The notes under the pieces: generated by a model
Told to the model about the DNA's origin: nothing
Database searches by the model: none
The model's input: only the letters and a program-made list of their open reading frames with translations
Translations under genes and position numbers: made by a program
Source: Desulfoprunum benzoelyticum
GTDB taxonomy: Bacteria; Desulfobacterota; Desulfobulbia; Desulfobulbales; Desulfocapsaceae
Direction of reading: 5' to 3'
DNA: 64,000 nt
Assembly: GCF_014201505.1 (NCBI RefSeq)
Contig: NZ_JACHEO010000005.1
Coordinates: 1-64,000 of the forward strand
In this document: piece after piece, positions 53,243 through 62,340 of the stretch
Position numbering within the stretch: the stretch's first letter is position 1
Layout of the letters: the number at the start of each line of letters is the position of its first letter

Positions 53243-53755
53243 TCAGACGACACGGGTGGCGACATAACCGGTGTAACTCGCCCGTGAGGGATGAGATTTC
53301 CCCTGCAGCAGCAGTTTGTCGCTCTGCTCTGCGAGGAGACGGTCAACCACCTGTTTCCTGGAGGCAAAGGCGTTGCTCTTGCCCCAGGCGATGAGAATGA
53401 TATCGGCTTCGGCAATCGCCCGGGCGAGGTGGCGATCGTTGTCGGGACCGATATCCGTCTCCGCCCCGACGAACCCTCTGGTCTGGATCAAGGCGAACTG
53501 ATTCACGATTATCAGCCTGCCCACCCCGGCAAACTGGGGGACCCCCTTCATGAATACCAATTTTTCAAGAAACTGGACGGAGCGGTCGGCGATATCGGCG
53601 TCGGCGACACTGGGATTCTGCAGGATCGCGCACACGGTCAGCGGATGGCCGCCGCCAGGTGCATTGCGCGTGACCTCGAGCCGGTAGCGGTACCTTCGAC
53701 AGGGTGAAAAAGCGGCCGCCACCTGGACACCATCGATATGCCGGTAAATTCCCAT
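53243..53755 (-). CDS. DUF1643 family protein
   Basis: 170 residues. The DUF1643 signature is visible: CRRYRYRLEVTR, AILQNPSVADADIADRSVQF, VGRLIIVNQFALIQTR, GPDNDRHLARAIAEADIILI and AWGKSNAF. The family is widespread, often near defence or mobile genes, with unknown function. ATG 53755 follows GGAGGATGCG; a longer frame to 53839 lacks support. Monocistronic. Confidence 0.85.
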   Translation of the reverse strand: MGIYRHIDGVQVAAAFSPCRRYRYRLEVTRNAPGGGHPLTVCAILQNPSVADADIADRSVQFLEKLVFMKGVPQFAGVGRLIIVNQFALIQTRGFVGAETDIGPDNDRHLARAIAEADIILIAWGKSNAFASRKQVVDRLLAEQSDKLLLQGKSHPSRASYTGYVATRVV

Positions 53756-53917
53756 CGCATCCTCCACTCTGTGATCGGCCCCCGGTCCGCCATTCCCCCG
53801 GTCATCCCGAACCCGACCGCCCACCCGTTGCCGGAACATCGCCGCGAGGAGGCCCTCCGGAAGGGAGCCCGGCTGACCGTCATTGACAACCGGAGACCAT
53901 GGCCGAAGCTGGACCGC

Positions 53918-54727
53918 TCATTCCCCGGTGGTCAAAAACTCCAGGACCTCATCCCACCACCCGGCACCCGGATGGTTGGGCCAATCGTTGTGACCGGCCT
54001 CGGCAAAGGTCCACAGCCGCTTGGGCTGGGCAAGCGAGCGGTACAGCGCCTTCGTCAATCGGTTCGGGATGATCTCATCCCGCCCGGCCATGACCACCGC
54101 CACCGGCCCGGTATAACTCGCCAGGTTGGCCGCATTGTCGTAGCGGTCGTGCAGCAGCAGCCTGACCGGCAGCCAGGGGTAGTGGACCCTGGCCTCGTTG
54201 GCCAGCGAGTCCCACGGGGTGATCAGGACCACGCCCTGCGGGCGGAGATCGGCATCGGCGGCCAGGGCGGAGGCGACGCCACATCCCAGCGACTCGCCCC
54301 AGACGTACAACGGCCCGCCGAATTCCTGTCGCGCCCGCTGCGCCGCCCGGCGGGCATCGGCGACGAAACTCCCCTCGCTCAACTCGCCCGGCCGGCCGCC
54401 ATATCCCGGATACTCGAGCACCACCACCCGGTAGCCCCGTCGCTCCAGGGCGGCGATATAGTACCCGCGGTCGACCGCCGCCCCGGCGTTGCCGTGGCAG
54501 ACGACGATCGTGCCCTTGAAGGCGGCCGGTCCATCGCGGCTGATAATGCCGTAGTAGTCGACGTCATCGGTGGGCCACAGCAGCCGGTCGCCGGCCGCGG
54601 CAGAGCGCCGCACCTCGGCCAGCGAATACGATCCGGGGTAATAGAGCAGAGAGCGCTGGATATTGCCGCGACAGAGCACGACAACAATGAGTATGAGGAC
54701 GGCGACGACGACGGCAACCTTGATCAT
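53918..54727 (-). CDS. Membrane-anchored alpha/beta hydrolase
   Basis: 269 residues. An N-terminal hydrophobic helix (IKVAVVVAVLILIVVVLC) anchors the protein. Motifs: IVVCHGNAGAAVDRG (oxyanion loop), YVWGESLGCGVASAL (nucleophile Ser), MAGRDEIIP (acid) and EAGHNDW (His). This resembles the YfhR/Bem46-like family. Substrate unknown. ATG 54727 overlaps the TGA of the upstream YjdF gene (ATGA), so the two are coupled. A longer frame to 54922 is rejected for that reason. Confidence 0.85.
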   Translation of the reverse strand: MIKVAVVVAVLILIVVVLCRGNIQRSLLYYPGSYSLAEVRRSAAAGDRLLWPTDDVDYYGIISRDGPAAFKGTIVVCHGNAGAAVDRGYYIAALERRGYRVVVLEYPGYGGRPGELSEGSFVADARRAAQRARQEFGGPLYVWGESLGCGVASALAADADLRPQGVVLITPWDSLANEARVHYPWLPVRLLLHDRYDNAANLASYTGPVAVVMAGRDEIIPNRLTKALYRSLAQPKRLWTFAEAGHNDWPNHPGAGWWDEVLEFLTTGE

Positions 54728-55374
54728 GACGGATGTCCCCCTTCCCGGGAAGATTCGACAGCGAGCCGCCGCAGTTGCCGATCGTGCAGCCATCCGAGGC
54801 AGACGAGCGCCGATATCGCCCCCAGCAGGGCGAAAAACATGTCGGACTGGGTATCCCAGGGGTCGCCCTGGGTGCCGAGGAACTCGTCCGCCCCCTGCCC
54901 GAGAACGAGCGCCGCCCCCCACTCGATCAGCTCATAGGTGGCGCTGATGGCGAGAGCGACGCATATCACCAGAAAGGCCAGCATCGACCGACCCCGGACA
55001 TACCCCCCGCGGAGCAGAATTTCCCGAGCCGCGAGGGCCGGGACGAATCCTTGCACAAAGTGGCCGATCTTGTCGTACGGATTGCGGTCCAGCCCCAGCA
55101 GCTCCTGGATCTGGAAGCCGAGCGGCACCCGGGCATAGGTGTAGGCGCCGCCGAGCGTCAGCACCATGGCGTGGACGAAGATGCAGAGGTACAGCAGCGA
55201 GGTGAGCGGGAAGCGCCGGTAGGTCAGCAACAGAACCGGCAAGGCGATGATGACCGGCACGACCTCCATGACCCACGTGGCCCGGTCATAGGGAGACCAC
55301 CCGGAGGCGACCAGCAGGCCGACGGTGGCGGCAACGGCCATCAACAGCAATGGAGAGCGAAGCGAAGGGGACAT
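54724..55374 (-). CDS. YjdF-like DUF2238 membrane protein
   Basis: 216 residues with about six TM segments. DUF2238 features: GGAYTYARVPLGFQIQELLG, RNPYDKIGHFVQGFVPALAA, SATYELIEWGAALVLG and DEFLGTQGDPWDTQSDMFFA. The conserved acidic and His residues lie at the membrane face. ATG 55374 gives MSPSLRSPLLLMAVAATVG; GTG 55389 is possible. The first 22 bases of the coding part are repeated at 57004-57025 on the other side of bioB. Function unknown. Confidence 0.85.
   Translation of the reverse strand: MSPSLRSPLLLMAVAATVGLLVASGWSPYDRATWVMEVVPVIIALPVLLLTYRRFPLTSLLYLCIFVHAMVLTLGGAYTYARVPLGFQIQELLGLDRNPYDKIGHFVQGFVPALAAREILLRGGYVRGRSMLAFLVICVALAISATYELIEWGAALVLGQGADEFLGTQGDPWDTQSDMFFALLGAISALVCLGWLHDRQLRRLAVESSREGGHPS
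55344..55365 (+). repeat. Direct repeat copy A (5-prime part of the yjdF gene)
   Basis: ACAGCAATGGAGAGCGAAGC followed by GA recurs exactly at 57004-57025. Similarity continues for about 26 more bases (GACATCGGTTC versus GGCATCGTATC, then CCTGCA), so both copies derive from the start of yjdF plus its leader. Confidence 0.85.
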
Positions 55375-55389
55375 CGGTTCAACCTGCAC

Positions 55390-55614
55390 TCAAAGTGTAT
55401 AATCCCGGATTATGTTCAACGATTTCAACTGGTAAATCGCTACCTTTTCCCCTAAATGTCGGGGTCGGGCATTGGATGCCTTGACATCGAAGACCCAAAA
55501 AAGTTTTGAAAGCAGTTCCCATATTCTTGTCTTCAGGTCGTTGGAGGCGCTGACCTCACGGGCGTTGTCGCCGTTCAGCTCGATCCTCTTGCACCTGCCG
55601 ATAGAGACCAGCAT
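55390..55614 (-). pseudogene. 3-prime fragment of a second sanA-like gene
   Basis: 74 codons reading IGRCKRIELNGDNAREV, LKTRIWELLSKLFWVFDVKA and ARPRHLGEKVAI. It aligns with the C-terminus of the full sanA-like gene at 57253 (IGRHKGIRLNGFNAEDV, LKTRVRELVSKLFCVLDVKI, TRPRHLGDKIVI) at roughly 60 percent identity. Everything upstream of this C-terminal part is missing, replaced by bioB. It lies between bioB and yjdF. Confidence 0.85.
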
Positions 55615-55635
55615 CGGTGCATTTCCTGTGCATCG

Positions 55636-56610
55636 CTACCTGAGCGCCTCTCCCTCTATGGAATAGCCCAGAGAGGTTATCATCCTGATGTCGTCCTCCA
55701 CCTGGCTGCCGCTTGTCGTCAGCATATCGCCCGTTATCACCGCATTGGCGCCGGAGGTGAAGCAGCGCCTGCCGTTGTCGGCCAGGAGTGCCCTCCCCCC
55801 TGCCAGTCGCAGGACACATGCGGGATGAATGAATCTGGTCATGGCGATGGTCCTCAACACCTCTTCCTCGCTGAGCTTTTCCTTGGTCGCGAAGGGCGTG
55901 CCGGGAATCGGGTTCAGGATATTGATCGGCATGGAGACCACATTCAACTCGCGAGCGGCAAAGGCGAGATCAATTCTGTCTTCGAAAGTTTCACCCAGTC
56001 CGATAATTCCTCCTGAGCAGATTTCAAAACCATACCGTTGAGCGGTCAATATCGTTTCAACCTTCTGCCGAAACGTATGTGTCGTGCATATTTTGGGGAA
56101 AAAGTTTTCCGATGCCTCCAGATTGTTATGTATTCGTGTAACCCCTGCGTCTTTCAGTTGAACTAATTGATCTTCCGTCGATAAACCGATCGATACGCAG
56201 ATCCCCAATGCTGTTGTTGCTTTTATTTGGCGGACGGCATGACAGATACGGTCGATTTCGTTATCCGACAATCTTTTCCCGGATGTAACGATGGAGAATC
56301 TTCTCACTCCCCTGGCATGGCAATAAATCGCCGTTTGAATCAGGACATCGTTGTCGACCAGCTCGTAATACGTGGTGTTCGTCGCATACCTGCGCGACTG
56401 GGCACAAAATTTACAGTCTTCGGAACACACGCCGCTTTTGGCGTTCACTATGGAACAGATATCGAATCTGTCCTTGTTGAAATGCCGCCTGATCCTATCG
56501 GCGCCACTGCAGATTACATCCAGAGGGGCGGTAATCAGTGGCAGTATTTCATTTTTGTTCAAGAGCTCGTTCGCTTGTATTCTCTCGACGAACTCGGATA
56601 CATTCACCAT
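55636..56610 (-). CDS. bioB: Biotin synthase
   Basis: 324 residues, normal length. Radical-SAM motif SGVCSEDCKFCAQSRRY (CX3CX2C). Further BioB blocks: RRFSIVTSGKRLSD, HNNLEASENFFPKICTTHTF, EICSGGIIGLGETFEDRIDL, INILNPIPGTPF and LRLAGGR, with the [2Fe-2S] ligands downstream. It inserts sulfur into dethiobiotin. ATG 56610 follows AGGTGAGTAT. GC content is visibly lower than that of the chromosome. The gene sits alone, without bioADF, between duplicated sanA/yjdF fragments, which suggests acquisition by transfer. Confidence 0.92.
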   Translation of the reverse strand: MVNVSEFVERIQANELLNKNEILPLITAPLDVICSGADRIRRHFNKDRFDICSIVNAKSGVCSEDCKFCAQSRRYATNTTYYELVDNDVLIQTAIYCHARGVRRFSIVTSGKRLSDNEIDRICHAVRQIKATTALGICVSIGLSTEDQLVQLKDAGVTRIHNNLEASENFFPKICTTHTFRQKVETILTAQRYGFEICSGGIIGLGETFEDRIDLAFAARELNVVSMPINILNPIPGTPFATKEKLSEEEVLRTIAMTRFIHPACVLRLAGGRALLADNGRRCFTSGANAVITGDMLTTSGSQVEDDIRMITSLGYSIEGEALR

Positions 56611-57252
56611 ATACTCACCTGACATTTTCTTAGACCGTCGCATCGACGGGATCGTGCTGTGGGTAGCATCTCCGGGACCAGTTCCATCGCCAGCTCCACC
56701 GCAACGATTGATCGTTCAAACAAACTATTTCACGCACCCACTTTCAACCTCAGGCCATCTTTATAGATGCAATATGCGATATATGCAACACGATCCCCAT
56801 GCAAGCGCCAGGCCATCGGCTCCGGCAACATCAATCCCGGCTTCGGGATTGAAGCACTGATCTCTGCCATGCCGGGGCCCATCCGACGGACCGACACCCG
56901 GCGCAATACCGGGCTCGGCACCCGGCGGGTAAAAGCCGGTCCTCCGAGTCATCCTCCGTTGCGATGAAACCGTCAAGGCTCGCGGCTGCGTAGTACTACA
57001 TCGACAGCAATGGAGAGCGAAGCGAGGGCATCGTATCTTCCTGCAATCAATTTAAATCAAGGTAGGATTCAGGTCTGCTCACCCTGCCGTTTCGCCTGCC
57101 GGGAGAATTCTCCACGGAAGAGGACAAGATTTTCAACCCTCGCCCAGGATGACAGGAAACAAGCTCCCCTTCAATATTGTCAACCAGAAACTAATAGTTT
57201 TACAATTGACTGAAATCGGCGTGAATTCCCGGCATGGAGGCAGCCTTCCGCC
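56611..57252. other. Spacer upstream of bioB with fragments of the yjdF start
   Basis: No gene supported. It contains AATCCCG-GCTT-CGGGATT (56831-56848), a stable hairpin with no T tract, and the second copy of the yjdF 5-prime repeat (57004-57025). The bioB promoter must be in its left part. The sequence near 57150-57215 is AT-rich. Confidence 0.45.
57004..57025 (+). repeat. Direct repeat copy B (yjdF 5-prime fragment)
   Basis: Identical for 22 bases to 55344-55365, with decaying similarity to about 57051. No yjdF coding sequence follows it. It marks the far side of the segment containing bioB and the truncated sanA copy. Confidence 0.85.
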
Positions 57253-57891
57253 TCAAATTACGATCTTGTCGCCTAAATGACGTGGACGGGTATTGAAAAT
57301 CTTGACATCGAGGACACAGAAAAGCTTTGAAACCAGTTCCCTAACTCGGGTCTTCAAGCCATTGTGGACGTTGACATCTTCGGCGTTGAAGCCATTCAGC
57401 CTGATACCTTTGTGTCTGCCGATAAAGACCGCTCGATTGTTGTGGAATTGTTGCGACACGACGATGCCGGCGGTCTGGCCGAAAATTTCCTTGAACCTGA
57501 TGATCGAATCCAGGGTTCGTCTGCCGGCGTAATCACAGACAATAACCTCTGCCGGCACCCCCAGGAGGATGAGATCGCTTTTCATGTCCCGGGGCTCGTT
57601 ATACCCCATTGTCCGGTTGTCGCCCGAGACAATGATTTTCTTGCATTTATTAGCCTGATACAGCTGCACTGCGGCCAGGATCCGATTTTTGTAATACTGG
57701 TTTTCCCGGCCATTTTTCAATTTTTTCGAGGTCCCCAGAACGATTGCTGAATAGACCGGCGCAATCTCATCGACAGTGTCGTAGGTGAATCGGCTGTAGG
57801 TGTTGACCATCATATTCGCTCCTATGACACTCGCCATCAGAATCAGAAAGATTAAACCAGAAACGCTTTTAAATACATAGACTTTCTTCAT
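57253..57891 (-). CDS. sanA: SanA-like DUF218 membrane protein
   Basis: 212 residues. One N-terminal TM helix (SGLIFLILMASVIGANMMVN), then the DUF218 domain: YSAIVLGTSKKLKNGRENQY, KKIIVSGDNRTMGYNEPRDM, GVPAEVIVCDYAGRRTLDSI, IVVSQQFHNNRAVFIGRHKG. SanA in E. coli is an envelope barrier protein linked to vancomycin exclusion at high temperature. ATG 57891 has a short-spaced AAAGGG. AT-rich for this window. The same C-terminus is duplicated as a fragment at 55390. Confidence 0.85.
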   Translation of the reverse strand: MKKVYVFKSVSGLIFLILMASVIGANMMVNTYSRFTYDTVDEIAPVYSAIVLGTSKKLKNGRENQYYKNRILAAVQLYQANKCKKIIVSGDNRTMGYNEPRDMKSDLILLGVPAEVIVCDYAGRRTLDSIIRFKEIFGQTAGIVVSQQFHNNRAVFIGRHKGIRLNGFNAEDVNVHNGLKTRVRELVSKLFCVLDVKIFNTRPRHLGDKIVI

Positions 57892-58021
57892 GATCCCTTT
57901 ACAAGATGAAATGCCGCTGGCCGTATTGCCGCGAACCATGACCAGGTTTATTCCCGGGGCAGCATGAAACGAAGCGTCATACCGCCCGCAACCACATGTC
58001 AATACTTTGACTACCAGGCTA

Positions 58022-59350
58022 TCAATTGGTTTCTATTGCATACCAATCAATTTTTCTGGTGATGTACATTACACTGCTGAGAATAACAAAAAGCCCCACA
58101 CTTCCCATGATCAGCGCATAATCTTCGAGTTGCAGCACAATGAACAAATACAAGTACATAATTGCAAGTATTCCTGAAACAGTATATGCAAATCTTTTAT
58201 TTCTTAATATCCCATACGCGTATCCTGTAATCATGATGGTGATAGATAGAGCGGAAACTATATATGCATGATTGAATTTTATATATTCCGACAACGAAAT
58301 CAACAAAGTGTAAAACACTAATATTGCCAGACCGATCAAAATGTACTGGATAGGATGCAACTTACGCTTTTTGATTATTTCTGAAATGAAAAAAGCTGCG
58401 AACGTAAAGATGATAAACATACTTGCATATTTCAATATTCTCGTCGTCTTTTGATACACATCAGTCGTTAATATCAGCTTAAGGCCAAATGCTGACGGCT
58501 CAATTTTATATTGGTTATCAACCCAGTATTGGGGGTAATTTCTGTTCAGGTGCAACACCTTCCAACTCGCTGTAAAACCATGATTGTTTACCGCTCTTGA
58601 TGTCGGAAGAAACGCGCCGTTAAAACTCGGAGAAGGCCAAGGAGAACGAAGCGTTACATTGCTGGATTCACCGACCGGGATAAAATTCAGCTGTTCGCTG
58701 CCGTTTATGTTGATTTTAAATGAAAAAGTATTGCTCCCTTCAGGACGCAATGAACGTACCAAGGTACCGACTCCAGATGAGGCCAAATCTGTCGTTGTCA
58801 GTCCCGGGTTGCAGTTATAAACTGATCCGTTGAATTTTATCTCTATTCTTTCCTGAATTCCTCGAAGATCACTAATCCCAATCGAAAAAAAAGCCTTATC
58901 CCACAGTATGTTTTTGTCTTCTATATTTAATTGAGATAATTCTGGAATTTTTAACTTTCCATGAATATCGAGATTGACATTATACATTACTGCCTCGTAT
59001 AAGCTTCGGTATCGTATCTCTGGCCTTATCTTTCCTGAAATACTCAGCTCTTCGGGCAGAATATGCAGGTAATGCAAGTCGTATTTTGTTTTATCCTTAT
59101 AATCTTTATAGAAATTTTTATACGGAATGGTGATGAATGGACCTGTAATTGTCTGACTGTTTCCCCATTTACTGCTGATCTCATCGACAACAGAATTTTT
59201 TCGATGTTCTCTTTCATTTATCAGTGATCTTATCATCGAGGTCGGTATCAGCAGCACCAAGACCAGGATACCAATAGAAAATATTTTAAACGTTGCTGAA
59301 TTTCTGATATAATTTGATGTTTTTTTAATTGTTTCCTGTGTATTGATCAT
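58022..59350 (-). CDS. creD: CreD-like inner membrane protein
   Basis: 442 residues. One N-terminal TM helix (FKIFSIGILVLVLLIPTSMI) is followed by a large periplasmic domain (about 45-300) with MIRSLINEREHRKNSVVDEI and the CreD block GFTASWKVLHLNRNYPQYW. Five or six C-terminal TM helices follow (SMFIIFTFAAFFISE, IQYILIGLAILVFYTLLIS and others). CreD is linked to the CreBC regulon and colicin/beta-lactam tolerance; creBC are absent here. The DNA is strongly AT-rich, unlike the chromosome, so it was probably imported. ATG 59350 is the likely start; TTG 59386 is an alternative. Confidence 0.88.
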   Translation of the reverse strand: MINTQETIKKTSNYIRNSATFKIFSIGILVLVLLIPTSMIRSLINEREHRKNSVVDEISSKWGNSQTITGPFITIPYKNFYKDYKDKTKYDLHYLHILPEELSISGKIRPEIRYRSLYEAVMYNVNLDIHGKLKIPELSQLNIEDKNILWDKAFFSIGISDLRGIQERIEIKFNGSVYNCNPGLTTTDLASSGVGTLVRSLRPEGSNTFSFKININGSEQLNFIPVGESSNVTLRSPWPSPSFNGAFLPTSRAVNNHGFTASWKVLHLNRNYPQYWVDNQYKIEPSAFGLKLILTTDVYQKTTRILKYASMFIIFTFAAFFISEIIKKRKLHPIQYILIGLAILVFYTLLISLSEYIKFNHAYIVSALSITIMITGYAYGILRNKRFAYTVSGILAIMYLYLFIVLQLEDYALIMGSVGLFVILSSVMYITRKIDWYAIETN

Positions 59351-60108
59351 TTTCTTCTGGTCGTTTGAGTGAGGTAACATTGGCAATCACCAAGGCGCGC
59401 CACAGCACAGATTTCCGAAAAATCAGGTTGAAGCACGTCCGATACATTGCGTTGATGTCAGACATTTTTGTCTTTAACTGATCAGAAAAATTGGATTGAA
59501 ACTGCTGCACCGCTTCCGCCAATCAGCTCAAGATCCCCTTTCCAATACCGGGGCTCTGCCTTTTTCCGGCAATGTGACGACTTGTGTGAGGCGCATACTT
59601 CTGACTGCAGCTGCCACCGGCGCCGACATGCGACTACCAAACAGTCTTTTGGCACCCACCGACACCAGAATACCAGCAGAGACTTTCATTCTGCTGACAT
59701 CGTGGTGGCTGGCACGTCTTTCTTTTGCTGAGACAGGTACAGTTTTCCATACCATAGACGATAGGAGGAGGATCGTAGGCGGCAGCACCGGGGGATGAAG
59801 TTTTCGGCGCAAACTATGAAAGGGCGAAAAGGTTGTGGTGTGATCTCAGAGCAGGCAGAGCTGTTTGTTCTTTCTCCAAAGGGAAAAGATTGGTAAGAAT
59901 TATCGCATTGGCCGCCGAATCACAGGCGTCCGAACCGGCGGCCGGTTCGTGAGGGGCGCAGCTCTTCGATCACCGCCGGATCGAGATCGCCTCGATGCCC
60001 TGCCGCTGGGACGATGACTTCGGCAGATCGGATCCGACTGCCCCTCTCAGGATGCGGGTCGCACTCGTGCCTGCCCGATCAATCAACGCTTTGAAAACGG
60101 AGAGAGCC
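59351..60108. other. Spacer between creD and the Fe-S/DUF3786 gene
   Basis: About 750 bp. Short frames occur on both strands (for example minus 59528-59812), but none shows a recognisable domain or ribosome binding site. It marks the change from the AT-rich island back to GC-rich sequence at about 59900-60000. Confidence 0.4.
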
Positions 60109-60927
60109 ATGGCGCTTTCAGTGGTCGACCTGTACCGCGATGTTCTGCCCAAAACCAATTGCCGGGACTGCGGCTTTCCGACCTGCCTGGCCTTCGCCTC
60201 CAAGGTCGTGTCGGAAAAACACCCTCTCCGGGACTGTCCCCATCTCGCCGCCGACCTCCTGGCACGCTGCGAGTCCGAACTGGCCGAGCAGTACAGCCAG
60301 GGCAAGTGGCTGAAGCGGGACCTGGCCGAGGACGCCCTGCAGTGGGCCAGGAGCCGAGCCGCCTCGCTGGCGGTCGAGGACCTGCCGGCGCGGATCGGCG
60401 GGGAATTGACGCAAATCGGCAGCGACACCGTCCTCCGGTTGCCCTACTTCAAGCAGTATCTCCACATCCTCGGCACGACCATCACCGGAGCCGACGGCAG
60501 CGAATTGACCAGGTACGAGCAGGTGTTCATCCTCAACCACCTTGCCCAGGGCGGCAGTCGCCCGCCGACCGGGAAATGGAAGGGCTTTGTCGAGTTTCCG
60601 AACACCGTCTCCAAAATGGTCAGCATGAAGAGCGCGGTCGAAGAGCCTCTGATCGCACGATTTTCCGGCCGGACCGATGAACTGCGCCGGCGCGCCCTGG
60701 ATCTCGGGGCCCAGCCGCTGCCGGCGTCCGCAGGCTCGGCCGATGTCGCCGTCGTCTTCACGCCGCTGCCGCGGGTTCCGGTGGCCCTGCTGTTCTGGGA
60801 TGCCGCCCCCGGCGATGACGTCGAGGCCCAGGCAAAACTGATGTTCGATGAGACGGTGCTCGAACACCTCGACATCGAATCGATCGTTTTTCTCAGCGAA
60901 CGGCTGCGGCAGCTGCTCTGCGATTGA
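60109..60927 (+). CDS. Fe-S cluster and DUF3786 protein
   Basis: 272 residues. The N-terminal domain has a CX2CX4CX16C set (NCRDCGFPTC, Cys18, 21, 26, 43), the pattern of the 4Fe-4S domain found in the corrinoid Fe-S protein large subunit (AcsC/CdhE) and RnfB-like proteins. The C-terminal domain, beginning near LRLPYFKQYLHILGTTITGA, fits DUF3786 (YEQVFILNHLAQGG, TGKWKGFVEFPNT, MFDETVLEHLDIESIVFLSE). A role in corrinoid or C1 metabolism is plausible but unproven. ATG 60109 follows ACGGAGAGAGCC. Confidence 0.8.
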   Translation: MALSVVDLYRDVLPKTNCRDCGFPTCLAFASKVVSEKHPLRDCPHLAADLLARCESELAEQYSQGKWLKRDLAEDALQWARSRAASLAVEDLPARIGGELTQIGSDTVLRLPYFKQYLHILGTTITGADGSELTRYEQVFILNHLAQGGSRPPTGKWKGFVEFPNTVSKMVSMKSAVEEPLIARFSGRTDELRRRALDLGAQPLPASAGSADVAVVFTPLPRVPVALLFWDAAPGDDVEAQAKLMFDETVLEHLDIESIVFLSERLRQLLCD

Positions 60928-61049
60928 TCGGCGTTGATTACGGGATCTGATACCAGATCCTTCGTCACAGGGATTTCCTGCGCCAGGCAGCAGCCAACCG
61001 AATGGAAGCTGCCATCCTGACGCATGGAGTTGAAGATACAGCCGGGCGA

Positions 61050-61562
61050 TCAGTGATGATCGACGAATATCAATTTATCGGTGTCGAAATTCAAGGCGGC
61101 GGCCTTCGCGATCAGGATGTCCCTCAACTCCTGGTCCATCTGCGGACTTCGCGCCAGAAGCCACAAATACGATGTATTCGGTCCACATACCAGAGAATAC
61201 TGATAATTCTGATGATCAAGGTCGAAGATGACATAGGAACCGTAAAACGGACCGAAGAACGATACCTTCAGGTAACCTTGATCCGGTCGGCCGACAAAAT
61301 AGGCCTTGCCCTGAGCTTCTTTCCAGGCCTTTTTCTTCTCGGAGTACCCTCTGTTGACTACCCGTACACCCCCGTCATCCTGCAGACTGTACTCGGCGCT
61401 TACCTGGGTCAGTCCGCGTTCAAAGGAATGATCGAGTCTGGCGATCTCGTACCATGTGCCCAAATATTTGTTAACGTTGAAACCATCGACCGGTTGCACA
61501 TTCGCAGGGATTTTTACACATCCGGTCAGCAGCCCCAACACCACAAGCAATATCTTTTTCAT
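61050..61562 (-). CDS. blc: Blc-type lipocalin lipoprotein
   Basis: 170 residues. A lipoprotein signal MKKILLVVLGLLTGC (Cys15) is followed by the bacterial lipocalin pattern: NKYLGTWYEIARLDHSFERG, TQVSAEYSLQDDGGVRVVNR, FFGPFYGSYVIFDLDHQNYQ, VCGPNTSYLWLLARSPQMDQ. Outer-membrane lipocalins bind lysophospholipids or fatty acids under envelope stress. Monocistronic; a small gap separates it from the hydrolase gene. Confidence 0.95.
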   Translation of the reverse strand: MKKILLVVLGLLTGCVKIPANVQPVDGFNVNKYLGTWYEIARLDHSFERGLTQVSAEYSLQDDGGVRVVNRGYSEKKKAWKEAQGKAYFVGRPDQGYLKVSFFGPFYGSYVIFDLDHQNYQYSLVCGPNTSYLWLLARSPQMDQELRDILIAKAAALNFDTDKLIFVDHH

Positions 61563-61658
61563 CTCTGTTTTCTACCTGTATAACGATGCGATAAACCGGA
61601 ATGCCGGGTCTCGGGGCATCCAGCGTGGGTACGGCGTACCTTTCGCCTCCGGCGACGG

Positions 61659-62225
61659 CTACTCCGCCGGCATCCTATCCATTTCATACATTATTTCATT
61701 CGATGGGAGCACCTTGCCGTACACCCCGTTCAGAGCGGCAAGAAAGGCGGTATGGACGTCCTGGGCGGCAACGATACGGTCGCCAAGCTGCAGACTGCGC
61801 GTGGCACAGGCATCCGACGCGATAAGGCAATCGTAGCCATAGTCGCAAGCTGCCCGCACGGTGGCGTCGACACACATATGGGTCATCATGCCGGCGACGA
61901 TCAACCGCTGAATGTTTGCTGCCTGCAGTTGCTGCAGCAAGCCGGTTTCCCGAAAGCTGTTGGGGTACTGTTTCTGAACGATCTTTTCATCGCCAACCGG
62001 CTTGACGCTCCGATGAATTTCAGCTCCCGCAGTGTTGGGCAGAAAGAAGGTGGCGCCTGCTTGTCTGGCAAGATGTTGAATATGGAATATCGGCAACTGC
62101 CTGGTCCGGAAATATTCCAAAAGTTTCGCCGCGTTGATGGCAGCCTGGTCACTGCCTTCCAGCTCCATTCTGCCGTCTTGAAAATAGTCGTTTTGAATGT
62201 CAATGAGAATGAGACCGAGAGACAT
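61659..62225 (-). CDS. Isochorismatase-family cysteine hydrolase
   Basis: 188 residues. Catalytic triad contexts: Asp in LGLILIDIQNDYF, Lys in IVQKQYPNSFRET and Cys in VAGMMTHMCVDATVRAACDY, with the non-proline cis peptide region before the Cys. Such enzymes hydrolyse nicotinamide, N-carbamoyl or related amides; the exact substrate is unknown. ATG 62225 follows AAGGAGCACAT; a longer frame to 62252 is unlikely. Confidence 0.9.
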   Translation of the reverse strand: MSLGLILIDIQNDYFQDGRMELEGSDQAAINAAKLLEYFRTRQLPIFHIQHLARQAGATFFLPNTAGAEIHRSVKPVGDEKIVQKQYPNSFRETGLLQQLQAANIQRLIVAGMMTHMCVDATVRAACDYGYDCLIASDACATRSLQLGDRIVAAQDVHTAFLAALNGVYGKVLPSNEIMYEMDRMPAE

Positions 62226-62340
62226 ATGTGCTCCTTGGTTTATGGTGGACACCGTTGTGACACCCCGAGTACTGCTCTGGACTATACCCTATCGTTGTTC
62301 CTTTCGCGTCGCCGGAACAGGGGCGCTGTTAATTGCCGCG

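Noticed and set aside
59528-59812. Possible small genes on both strands in the creD-DUF3786 spacer
   Set aside because: No ribosome binding site, no recognisable domain and overlapping frames of similar length on both strands.
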